Assembly: GCF_910592395.1 (NCBI RefSeq) | Contig: NC_088308.1 | Location: forward strand, 5,208,001 to 5,272,000 | DNA: 64,000 nucleotides | DNA from: Lineus longissimus | Taxonomy: Eukaryota > Nemertea > Pilidiophora > Heteronemertea > Lineidae | Reading direction: 5' to 3' | Shown here: positions 50,159-61,440 of the stretch, piece after piece | How the letters are laid out: each line of letters begins with the position of its first letter | Numbering within the stretch: position 1 is the stretch's first letter | Made by a program: the position numbers and the translations under genes | The notes under the pieces: model-generated | What the model was told of the DNA's origin: nothing | Databases searched by the model: none | The model's input: only the letters and a program-made list of their open reading frames with translations

Positions 50159-50825
50159 GATGGAGATTACATATACATGTAGTTAGTAATGGTGTTGGTG
50201 GTTTCTCATTAACTGATCACCATGCTCAAGTACCATTTACCGAGAGTCATTCAGGCATACTCCTGCCGTAGGATTGAAAACCGCTGGGATGCAATCCCTG
50301 GAAAGACACGTCTGGCAAAATCGTCCATATTCTGAATGAGGAGTCTTACCAGGAGGGCTATTTTGATAGGCACATCAAAGATTTCTCGAGCCTCAAGCAC
50401 CAAAGTTTCGAAGAACAAGTGAATGTGAGGGTTACTTGGTGCATTTTTGTTGCTAAAATTGTTCCTAATTTAAGTAAATGATACATGGCCAGAGGCTTTG
50501 GCCATTGTGGAGGTGTAAAACACACTACAAAAGGTTTGTATCAAGAAGTTTCAAACTGACTTCAAACTGACACTAAGTCAACAAGAAAATTAGCCTGAAA
50601 CCAATTGCACTGAAGCACTAAGTTTTCTCAGAATAAGAAAACAAAGGGAGAGAATTGCCAAGAGACTAATCATCGGAGAGATTGCCCCTTTTGAGTGGCG
50701 TTTGCACGAAAACAGATGAACACATGTAGCATGGAATTCGCAAAATAGATTGGAAAACAAACACGATTCTCTTTAGATATTGGTAGTGACATCACCTACT
50801 TGGAAATAAACCATCATTCTGTTCA

Positions 50826-51005
50826 GTCATTGCGATTGCGATTGCGATTAGCCGGTAAGGGAGTTTTCAACTTGTTGCGATTGCGAGAACATACGCGACA
50901 AGGCGTTGCTATTTTACACCATACTGCGCTAAACACTCAAACAAAGGGTTTGGGTCGGCGATTACGCATGCCATGTGCGACTCAAGCAAAATCGCATGTA
51001 TAATC
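50826..51005 (-). repeat. Dispersed repeat family 1, copy 2, MITE-like with GCGATT termini
   Basis: The left end carries GCGATT three times in tandem (50830-50852). The right end, on the opposite strand, begins GGCGATTATACATGCGATTT. The termini are therefore imperfect inverted repeats about 180 bp apart, a size and layout typical of MITEs. No transposase is present. Confidence 0.5.
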
Positions 51006-51755
51006 GCCGTGCAAAAGCTTTTCTGGTTGGTTCGGTTTCTTAACCGTCGGTGATGCATACATGTAAAAGCCGACGGTGGGGAACGGCAAGCGCATTGAGT
51101 TGAAACCTACCAAAGGCGATTTCCCGCGACTGACCACATCCATAGACATTTTTATCAGCAGTCGGGCAATAATAGGTAGTCTGGTCTTTAAATAGTCTCA
51201 ACAGTTTTATCATCGTGCTTATAAGCAAATTATGATGACAGTTTCGACCAAAAAAAGTGTTTGAAAACAACAATATTGCCTAATCGCCAGCCCATGTCAG
51301 TATGAATATGCTATAAGAATATGCTATAGCACTCGCGCTCAACCATCCTGGTAAAATGTCAACGTTATCTGATGGATTCTACGCGCGTCATCCAATCATG
51401 CCAACAATTCAGTACAATGTATATGATAATGATACAACCAAATTTCCTTTGTTGTCTATAGATTCAACGCGGCGTATCCGCCGTTTGAAATCACGAGTTG
51501 TCTGGTGAAAGTTTAAGGGGGATATATCTTTAGCTCGGGCTTCATTCATGTTGATCCAACATACTTTTAGCCAAGCCCAGCCCCAAAAATACATACGTGG
51601 GTTGTGACAAAAATGCAACTAGATATTGTCAATTTAATTGCGGCCCCAAAATATCGTGTTTTATTGTCTATAGGTCTGGTGTCAAGTACTACCCCCGCAA
51701 TGCCGCCTCGCCAAACATCCTGACATATTGCAATGTGCTACGGAATCGGGAAAGG

Positions 51756-51830
51756 TTTCCATCGATTGCGTTTTTTGCTTGAAGCGCAATGCGATATGGC
51801 AAATCAAAAGTTTGTCCCATTGGTTTGGGG
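51756..51830 (+). repeat. Dispersed repeat family 1, copy 3
   Basis: CGATTGCGTTTTTTGCTTGA with GCGCAATGCGATATGGCAAA and then TTGGTTTGGGGC parallels 37269-37345. Frames crossing it are not supported as coding. Confidence 0.5.
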
Positions 51831-54481
51831 CAAAGAAACATCAGATATAACAACACCGTTGCTCATCTCTTATTGGAAACATTATACCCTTCCTACGCTT
51901 TTTGTCCGAGTTTTTTATGGTGGAATTTTTGCCAAGGTACACGAGTCGCTTCTGCCACTTTTAGCGTTAGGCCAATCGGGTACCGGTGTGGGGGGCGGTT
52001 ATTATTATGTTCAGCTAATAAACTGTCAGGCTAGAATCCACGAATAGAAGTTGTCGCCCAATCGAGCTATTTCGCTCTTCACATCTGTGCCGATTTGACT
52101 AAAGCCTGAGAACCTGACCGCAATCACGCTTATAATGAAACACACCAATGGATGGACCACATAATTTACAGGGTAATTTTGACACCACGCTACCCTGAAG
52201 ACGTGGTGAAGAACAAGACCTACTGATGATTCTAGGGTTTTTCTTGCCTTCCTAGAAAATCAAAGTCTTCTTTAGGTGGTATTAACATTTTGGTTTTAGG
52301 GTACTAAGCAGCGTTTTGTGTTCACGAGCTGGTGGGATTTTGAGGCGCCGTCTGAGGAATCTATTAGTTGTAAAAATCGTAGACATACGGCCTCAATAAC
52401 GTTGAGGTAAGGAAGTGCGGATACTAGAGATGATTACTAATGGGTTACTTTCACTGGTGTTCTGAGAAGAAGACGGTGTTCATTGAATGATGATGGCGTT
52501 GAGACTGAGGTTAAAAATCGGAATGTGGATGATTTCTGGCGTTACTGCGATACATGTTCTTGTATATGCCAGCGTCTTGTTTGTCCATTGAGGGTGGAAT
52601 ATTTTGAAAAGAATATTAGAACAAATAGCTGCAATAACTATCACTATTGTATCATATTGCAATAAAGTTCCTTGCTTCTGACACGCAGGACGCGTGTTTA
52701 TCTCAGAAAGTGGAATTTACTTTGAGACACGTAAATAACAAACAATTTTCTGAACATTTGGAAGCCATACTACTCATGTCCGGCTGCAGGGCCGCCTTGT
52801 GTATCTTGATACATCAAAGCCATAAATATATCCGAGGTATTATTTGCATGCTAGCTGATCTGAAGAAGAGAAATCCTACACAGCATCAATCACTACCCAA
52901 ATCATTCGGCAAGATGTCACCCGAATTGTGCCTGTAGGTCAGGTGACTTCCCCCTAATTGTCCGCCAATCCTTGAGTTATTGACTCGTCTGTCTTGACGA
53001 GGAAATTAGGTGACCGCGGGGAGAGAATGCATGTGAGAGGGGCCATGTATAGCCCCCGCGGTATAAAGGCATCTAAAACGACATACAGGTCTCATACTTT
53101 CGACTCGCCGATTATCAATGATATACCAGGATTTGACGGAACAACAAAAGCATACTCCCTTGCAAAGAGCTCTTGGCAATACTGATCATGAATATGTCTC
53201 CCTAAGTGCTGATGTATCTGATTCCATGGATGAAATAGGTAGAGTGGTACATAGCCAACTTCAGCTATCGTAATCGCCAGTCTCCTAACATCATGACAAA
53301 AAATCACGTCACAAAAGTAGCAGGATAAAAGTCAGACTCCTCATACGCTCATACGCTGTGGCGGGTGCAGGCATTTGGATATTATGCCTTGTGTTAAACT
53401 AAAATTATTTTGTGGCACATGGTGTTTATCCAAAACAGATATCTCATGATCTTGGATGTTTTTTATAACCTGATTACATTGGAAAGCTTTCTACATCGCT
53501 CAATCTATAAATTAAACTACCTTGGTTGACCTTTAAACTAAATACCACCTTCGGTGAGAGCTGTAGTGTAAATGTATCAAATCGTGACATCAAGAAATGT
53601 TGATGATCGCGCTGGTTCAATTCATACATTAGCTCACGTTTCCTACAGCAAAACGATCCCCCCCGCCGCCCCATCACAAAGGAAACCATAAGACCGGAGC
53701 TTTTCACAATACAGTTGATGGCAGCTATCGAAAAACAGCAGTTAATAGGCGTACATGTATCTAAGTGAGCCTTTAAGTCCGTGGAAGCCTTTAGTTCATG
53801 CCCATAGCTTACTTTCCCGATTCATGCGCACTTTTTATTCTGATAGTCCATTAGAGAATGTAACTGAACCGAACAAGCTCCAAGCAAGGTCACTTACGTT
53901 AGTAAGAAATTGAAATGTGGAATTGAAGTCACGTGATTCGATGGAGCAATGATTGGTATACTCAGCTCGTCCATTACCGAAGTGTTTAAAAACAACCCGA
54001 TAAATACGATAAACGCTGCTCGTAATGCTATAAATCCTTTTGCAATTTATATCATTGTCACGGAAATGTGGGTTTTAATTTAATTTATTGGTCAATGTTT
54101 GCTATATGTTTAAGTGTTGAAATCACAATCGCCTGTGACAAAGGACGACTGTTATTTTTACTCCTTGGTATGTGTGATTAGCAAAAACGTTATCGTTATG
54201 AAATTGGTTGAATGCAATCAGATCACAAGAATGTCTTGCATCAATGTGAGAAAACTGCTGCAACATGAAGAGAGTGAAAATAGCAGACATTTTTGTTTAA
54301 AAGGAGAATAGAATGGTGTATTTTAGTTCCCTCCCCTCGAAATACAGTCAGTGTCACATTTTTACGGAACCAAAACATAATGTTAAACGACATGTGCTAG
54401 TAAACGCAAATAAAATTGTATTAAGCACTGCGTGAAACTGTGAACCCAATTACAGTAGTACACCAGCACCTAACGTCTAAA

Positions 54482-54910
54482 TAATGGCAATGAAATTCGA
54501 GACGCAGGCTCCCACAAATTAATCAAGCGAAGGACGGTAGCTCAACTGATCGTCTGCTGCTAGAGAGATTAATGAAGGAGCAAAAAGACGGGGATGAATG
54601 GAGCAGGAGGAACGGCATGCCCACTGAGGCAGATTACATTCTGTCTGTCAGCGTACTACTCGAGGTTGCTGATAAGCATTGCCACGTTGCTTTAAAACGA
54701 ATTACATCAGTATATCATCGCATTCGTTGCAAACGTAGCAGAAAGTCAAATAAAAAACAAAAACAAACACCAAGCATCTCAATGATGGCAATAGCATTGA
54801 GGTCGCTGCAGACTAATCGAGCTTATGATATAGTAACTCTGCTGCTAAAGAGATTAATGATGGAGTAAAAAGATGGGGGCGTGTATGGAGTAGGTGGAAT
54901 GGTAAAACTA
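54482..54910 (+). repeat. Degenerate tandem duplication, 283-300 bp period
   Basis: 54482-54623 and 54783-54908 share (A/G)ATGGCAAT(G)A..ATT(C)GAG, CTGCTAGAGAGATTAATGAA (second copy CTGCTAAAGAGATTAATGAT) and GGAGCAAAAAGACGGGG/GGAGTAAAAAGATGGGG in order. The open frame at 54572-54868 spans the junction and has no family resemblance. Confidence 0.65.
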
Positions 54911-54931
54911 TGCAAGAACACCATACCGTCA

Positions 54932-55260
54932 ATAAACCATCACACACGTAGGATATTAGCTAAACAAACAAACGGTCGGGAATTTTCTTCTTATCTTATT
55001 GTACTACAATATTTTGATTTATTTAATCGATAAAGGTCATGTTTGGAATCTTTATTACATAATTAAGACTGATGTTTACATCTCGCTGGGGACGATGTGA
55101 ACAAAGTAAATGTGCATAGTATTCATATAGTATTTAGCATGGCATCTCTGCACAGCCGAAAACCTTCTTGAACAGCCATCGAAAGTCCCGTTTTGTTTTA
55201 TATTACAAAAGCGACAACACTATAAACCATCACACACGTAGGATATTAGCTAAGCAAACA
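54932..55260 (+). repeat. 38-bp direct repeats flanking about 250 bp
   Basis: ATAAACCATCACACACGTAG GATATTAGCTAA(A/G)CAAACAA occurs at 54932-54970 and 55222-55260 with a single mismatch. The enclosed segment is AT-rich and noncoding. It looks like another step of the duplication starting at 54482 or a short LTR-like unit. Confidence 0.75.
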
Positions 55261-55599
55261 ACTCAAAGCCACAATGTATCAAGTGATGTGGACCATCTGC
55301 CGAAAACATGTTTACAGAGCCGCAGCCGCGCATCAACTGATGAAAAATATCTACCCGCGGTGCCGTATTTCTGTTGACACTTCGGCATGGGGATACCAAA
55401 AAAAGGAAGGCAAGATACAAAAGCGAAGAATGTCGAGCTAAAAACGAAAGCATGGCTGCATACAATGCTTTTCTAGCCATTTTCGTAAGAGGAATGCATC
55501 ATTACATCATTACAAATCAATCTGGAAATTTTGTTCCAATTTCTACCGATCGTGGCGCTGATTCAAATCCATCAAAGCCCTCGTCATCAGCTAAGTAAA

Positions 55600-58500
55600 A
55601 GCTTCGATTATTCATAGTTGGCTTTACGCAGAGTTGCTAATAGTCTGCAAACTCATTGTATATACTGATCCTACTGCCAATACTTAAGGTTCATATCAAA
55701 CGTTGTGGCCTGTTTGTAACGATACCATCTGTCCCTTTAGTCAATATGAGGTGACATGCTGCCAACACTGACCCTGTGGCTCAAAACTTGCTGGTGACTA
55801 AATATGTGCTGTTCGTTTTACTACCATGACTAAAAGACCCTTTTACAACTGAGTTGAATGTTAGTTAGTCACTAGCGCTCCGTGACGCGAATGTCGTTGA
55901 TCAAGTATGGATGGCTTTGAGGATGAAAAAAAAATGGATGAAGGCAGTCACTTAGCTCATCAATCGACATACATCTGTAACAAATGATAAAAAAGAAGAG
56001 TGATGTCTGCGCTCGAAATAACAACTTATTGACGTTTCACTTGGAGTTCAATCCACTAGCGAATGTTGTTCACTGTCATGCAAATTATAAGACCATCTGT
56101 CAGAAGTTGAACCCAATGGCACTAGTGATCCATTAACCATAAGAAACTCCGTCTATCACGTGATACACTCTATTTGTCACGTGCTATTGATACCATTAGA
56201 AACGTCTCAGGATACCGTCTGAAATATCATTCTGGTCACGTTTTCTCTCTTGTATCACGTTATTTCTCTACAATTTAACTAATTTGAACCATTCGTCTTG
56301 CTCCAGACACTCCCTGGTCACTTTATACCACCATTTCAGAATTCGAAGGATTCTGATAATCAGCGTACAGACGTTGGGTTATGTGATATTATTTGGTGTT
56401 GTTTTCTCATTATATTTTAAGCAGATGAACAGAGAATTGTCGCTAAAGGTGGCGTCGCAGGAAAAATGTCCGTATTGGGCTTTGCATGTCGCATCTTCCG
56501 CTCGGTACGGTTTTTTTCTCGACCAATTTTGATGAAATCGATTTTTTTACTCATGTACAAAATGTGAAAGAGGAATACACAGAAATAATCTTTTTGAAAA
56601 TAACTCCAACTAGTATATACATGTATTTCGTGCTTCAGAGCCCCAAACCCGCGGACAAAATATTTTACGAATGGACTGTATCGAAGTGTACTATTTATTC
56701 ATTCTGAACCAGTGATAGATTCAAATCAGATTGGGTCGGAACTTTGAGAATGATTCTGTAATTGAGCTGATGTGAGAAGTGCGTGTTATGACGTATTGAG
56801 AACGCCAGGCAGGATATTGTATTAGTTACATCATAGTTGAATGTTCGCGGAGTATCACCTCATCAAATCCTCATAAATGATACGGTATGATTGATTTTAT
56901 TTGTTCATTTGGCGAAATAAAGATGTGATATGTTCAAGTTTGTCTTATTCCGGCTTTTCAAATGGTATAGTTTGATATGGTTAAAAATACTAGTAGAGAA
57001 AAGATGGCAGGTCAAATGATCAGAAGAAGGAGGAAATCTCGCACTTTCAGCTGTAAAATGTAGGATTCATTCACGCAATGTTGACCGACGCGAAATGTCC
57101 TTGGAACGCTACTTGGCTTGTCATTGCTCCATCAGGCGCACTCTACCTTTCGGACACCAGAACACGGCCCAATGGTCACGGACTATGAAATACATGGACG
57201 TCCGCCAAGCCACTTTGCCGCTATTTCTGTCCTGGTGTTCCGTCAAGCGCACTAAGCACCCTGAGGTACCAGAATCTCGCAATATTGGCATTGCCGTTTA
57301 GTCAGAGTGCTTCTTCATTTCAATCTTTTTGCCGCGTTTTCCCTATAGAAATCTTAAGATGAGGCAGGTCACATCCACCATTGATCGATACCTGCTTGTA
57401 TTTCAAAAGAAACCTTCCCTCTTTAGGTGCTATCCTATTGAACGTGCTAAGCTAGGTTTTCTGGATGCCAAGTGATATCAAGGTTCTTAAGGATGCACCC
57501 CCCAGTGACCCCCTCTAATGCCACCATTTATGGTTTGTGTATTGAATCATGCAACCTTTGAACAGGCGAGACTTTTGAAGATGATACCATTCAGTGGGCG
57601 AGAATAAGCTTGCCCTACTTTTACCCTTTGAATCGGATGATAAGGCGAAGGTCAAGTCCTCAGAACATTTGTTCACTGTCCTTGGCCTTGTCAAGTTATT
57701 CAATATATGACCCTTCAGTTTTACCTGAGTACTGTCCTTGAGACAGTGGAGTGCTTTCCACTCTTTTGATCATAGTTTTACCATAGAAGGAGGCAGACCC
57801 AATCAATCATTGGCGTGGTGCTTTACATTTCCTCTCGCTCTTGTTTTGGCTGATTCAAATATCAATGTTACTCTAATGCTACCTTAATACTGTTGAAAAT
57901 GAAGCAGATGTCATCAATATCACAGTTTGTATCGTGTTGATCCAGTTGACTGAAATATATTTTGGCACAACAGAGGAAAATATTTTACCTTTGCTGACAT
58001 TTTCGACCACTGGTCTCTGGCGAACGTCTGGTTCAAGAGGTCTCATCCCACCAAGGACCGTTGATCGAAAATATTACTCAAACTCCAATATTTTTTCCTC
58101 TGTGTTGACAAATCTCTAGCTGCCTGAAGTTATTTTTAAAAAGGTGTTCAATACATTCAGTGCGCCGCCTCTGTGAATGTTGGAACAATCGATTCATTGC
58201 TTTCATCCATCGCTTCCTTATAGTTTTGTACCTTTTAAGATATTGCACCTTGTTCAGTTATCGACTGACTTGACAAACTAGTGAGTTTCAGCTTGGGCCG
58301 ATGGTGTGACCTAATCTTAAACAGATGCCTTGGAAATCCAAATTACGTATCCTTGGTTACGTTGATGAATTGATTTCACTGTGATTTTTATTGGTAAATC
58401 CCTGAGATTTACACAGTGTTTTACTTAATCCGATGGCCTCAGCTGACATGCCCACTGAATCTCTCGGCTTTCTGATTAGCTGGGTACTTCTTTTACTTCG

Positions 58501-61200
58501 TGTCTCGGACATTTTGTGATGTATTGAAAAAGTCGCTGTCTCATCTGGACCAATTTATAGCGGACGCTGATCATATCTTCTGCGGGCTGGTTTTTATCTC
58601 ATGTGCATGATTAGGGATCAAGGCGATAAGATTTGGCTGCTGCATGAGTTTTTGGACACACGAGACGACTGTGGCGTCTTGCAAACAGAATGAGTGTTTT
58701 TTTAAGCGTTGGTTTGACTTTGATTCTCTCAGAAATGATACATGAAATGTTACAAAAAGTTAGTTTCAAAGGGGTACGCCGTTCGTTTTTACCGTTGGCT
58801 TAGGAAAATAGAAATGCAATGATGCAAAATGCCTAATGCAATTAGCATGTATGCAAATCATTGCTGAAACTTGGTATACATGGCGTTGTTGACATTATAT
58901 TCTGTACGTATATTTGCGCAATTGGAAATTTTCTACTTGAATTACAGATTTAAATTTTTTAACGAACGGCGTAGGCCTAAAATGACTTTACCAACCAGGT
59001 AATAACATAAGAAATCCTCAGATTCTTCTAGTAGTTCGTTGTCGGTGAATAAGATATCACGACGAGTATTCATTGGCAAATATGTGCCGTTGGAAAGGCT
59101 TTCATCGACAGCTTGTTTGTCAAAGTCGGCAGTCAAATGGCAGAATGCATTGGGATCTGTCACTGCATGCCGAATGTACTGACACAGACTACGTTTTCTC
59201 CTTCAGGCATAACAACATGAAGCTGCGTTCACAGAAAAAGAACATTTTTCAAAACCTGACATGACTTATGCGTTTTTCACCGCAAAAGAAAACAGATGTG
59301 ACAATGTCTGTGTATACTAAATAAAGGTTTTTAAAATGCATTTCATGTTCCGAAGGAAGTATCACTGGAAACATGCCTAAACAGAATGAGTCAAATTACA
59401 AAATATATTGGAATCTCTGATTTTTTCCCAAAGGCAAAAATTCGAACTTGCGTGTCACTGTAAAAATAGATATGTTAGCTACGCAATAAGATGGTACATG
59501 ACGAATAGCATGCCTACGAACCTGCAACAGTTATCTGGGTAGCTTTCTTTTCATTTTGCGCACATGGCGGATTCGTGGTTGCATTAAAAAGGCTCGTATC
59601 CCTGGCGTATTCTAGGCTTCTGTTCACTATCTTCATTCTGAATGCTACGTTTTTGATACAATGTACCAGCGCACGTAGATTTGATGATAAAGAAGCCAAT
59701 AAAGTGAGATATTCTCGCTGTTGAATGAGAATTTTCACTCAAGAGAGATTTGTTGTGATGAAAATACCAAAGAATCTCTTTGCATTATGAAACACAATTC
59801 TGAAGCGGATTTCGCAAACCAGGAACCGTTAAACGACAAAATTCAACGCTACCAGATCATAGTACAATGTACACTTTGAAACCGTTTCCCGCGTTGTGTC
59901 GTCTGCTTGTCAGATCCGACCAAACGAAAGGCTTCAGCATGATTGGCTTAACCCATATCAAAGAAGTGGGTGATTGAATTTCTGGCAGTTTGGACGTCGG
60001 CGGTGGATAGATCAGTAACCTTTGTTGACCCTACTGCAACTCCTCTGCGAGGTAGTATCGGGTACGAATCCATCGACTTCCTTAATCGATCGTCCGTCCG
60101 TAGAGGTAGGTACGTCATAATGATATAACTGCAGCTTGGCCTATGCCTTGTATTGTCATTTATCAATCGAATCACAGACTATTTAGCCTGTAGATAAAAA
60201 GCAAGATTAGTCGGATGATTACTGTGTATTTATGGCACGAAGGTTGCATTGTCTGACCCAACATCATCAGTCAGTGGTGTACCCAAGCAGCCGATGCTAA
60301 TCTGAGAAAGGTATGACAGGAGGCTGACAGAGGCATCTGGTTGTCTATCCCTACAATCAGGATGCGTTCCATTCATTCAATACGATTATTCTGTGATGGG
60401 TATAAAGAATATGACGCCAACGTTAGGAAAGATCAAAAGCTCAGGACGATTTACAAGTTATGTATTCATGACGTCACAGATCACGTGACATTGCACGTCT
60501 GCCATCTGCTTTTTTGTAAGCTCGAACGAATTTGGAAGCTTGGCCTAAGCTATCATATTTGTTTTGGATAACTCATGACTGAATTCCAATCTGTGTTAAG
60601 GCAGACGTGGATATTATAAATATAATTGGCTGAATATACTGAACTTCCAGCGGTATTGCCTCCGTAGACTCCGCCAGTTGTCTGGAAGCAGAGCAATGTC
60701 CATACATTGAGGATCAAGATGAAACTCCCCGGAAGATGATTGATACAATTGACAGTTCTATCGTCCCTCTGAACGTTTTTGACTAACCGCTTGGTTTCGT
60801 TGGTATTCTGAATTCCAATTATTGCCCGCCAATGTACAGAGCAATTTACTATTATTTGCATATCTTTGCTCATAGGTATCAACACAAGATAACATTACCA
60901 GAAACGGGTAAGATGAAGTCGAAAGTAATGTCGAAAGTGTCGCTTTTGATAATGGTAACCTACTGCTCACAGCTGATAAGGACAGAACCAGATGACCGAA
61001 GCGTCCAAACTGCATTAATTCGCTTTTATTGCCAACATATAAATCAAAAAGTGGTCATCAATTCTTTTACTGTGAGGTGTTAGTGGCAAATTGACTGTGC
61101 AAGACCACGTCGCTATTTTGTCGTCCATGCCACAAATAGGTGATGGGAATTGGGTGCCAAGCTATTCTTTTTTTCTTTGAATTACTTGGTAACTTAATAT
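55600..61200. other. No gene recognised
   Basis: Only short frames without domain character. A 57-codon frame from ATG 60913 (MKSKVMSKVSLLIMVTYCSQ) has a signal-peptide-like start but no supporting context. Confidence 0.4.
60640..60725 (-). repeat. Dispersed repeat family 4, copy 2
   Basis: Partner of 50051-50158, same strand, 10.6 kb away. The frame through it (LNVWTLLCFQTTGGVYGGNT) looks signal-peptide-like but is not kept in the other copy. Confidence 0.6.
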
Positions 61201-61224
61201 TGAAGGGAAAAATGAAATAGAAAA

Positions 61225-61440
61225 GCGGTAGAGCCTACAATTGTACGGCCTCAGAGCGCTTTCAATTTTACATTCATTCCCCAGCCAAATCCAGAAACCT
61301 TTCTCCAGACATCAAGAACCGCTCATATTGTACTGGCACTTGGCAATATCAGGCCTATGAATGTACCAAGTGGCACTGGCCTCGAACTCGTGACCTTCCG
61401 ATCACAAGTCGACCGGACGCACTTTCACGCCACCGCGCTT
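61225..61440 (-). repeat. tRNA-derived SINE, minus strand, with body
   Basis: On the minus strand the head GCGGTGGCGTGAAAGTGCG, TCGACTTGTGATCGGAAGG and TCACGAGTTCGAGGCC gives A-box and B-box elements. The middle (TCGACTT..GATC..GGTCAC) resembles the head at 22.6 kb. The body (61240-61300) is shared with 45470-45510: both contain CATTCATT(T/C)CCCAGCCAAA followed by CAGAAACC-like sequence. This links a tRNA head with a repeated body, the SINE layout. Confidence 0.6.

Noticed and set aside
60913-61083. Small secreted peptide gene starting MKSKVMSKVSLLIM
   Set aside because: 57 codons, no splice or promoter support, and the mature part shows no cysteine pattern or cleavage motif; chance cannot be excluded.
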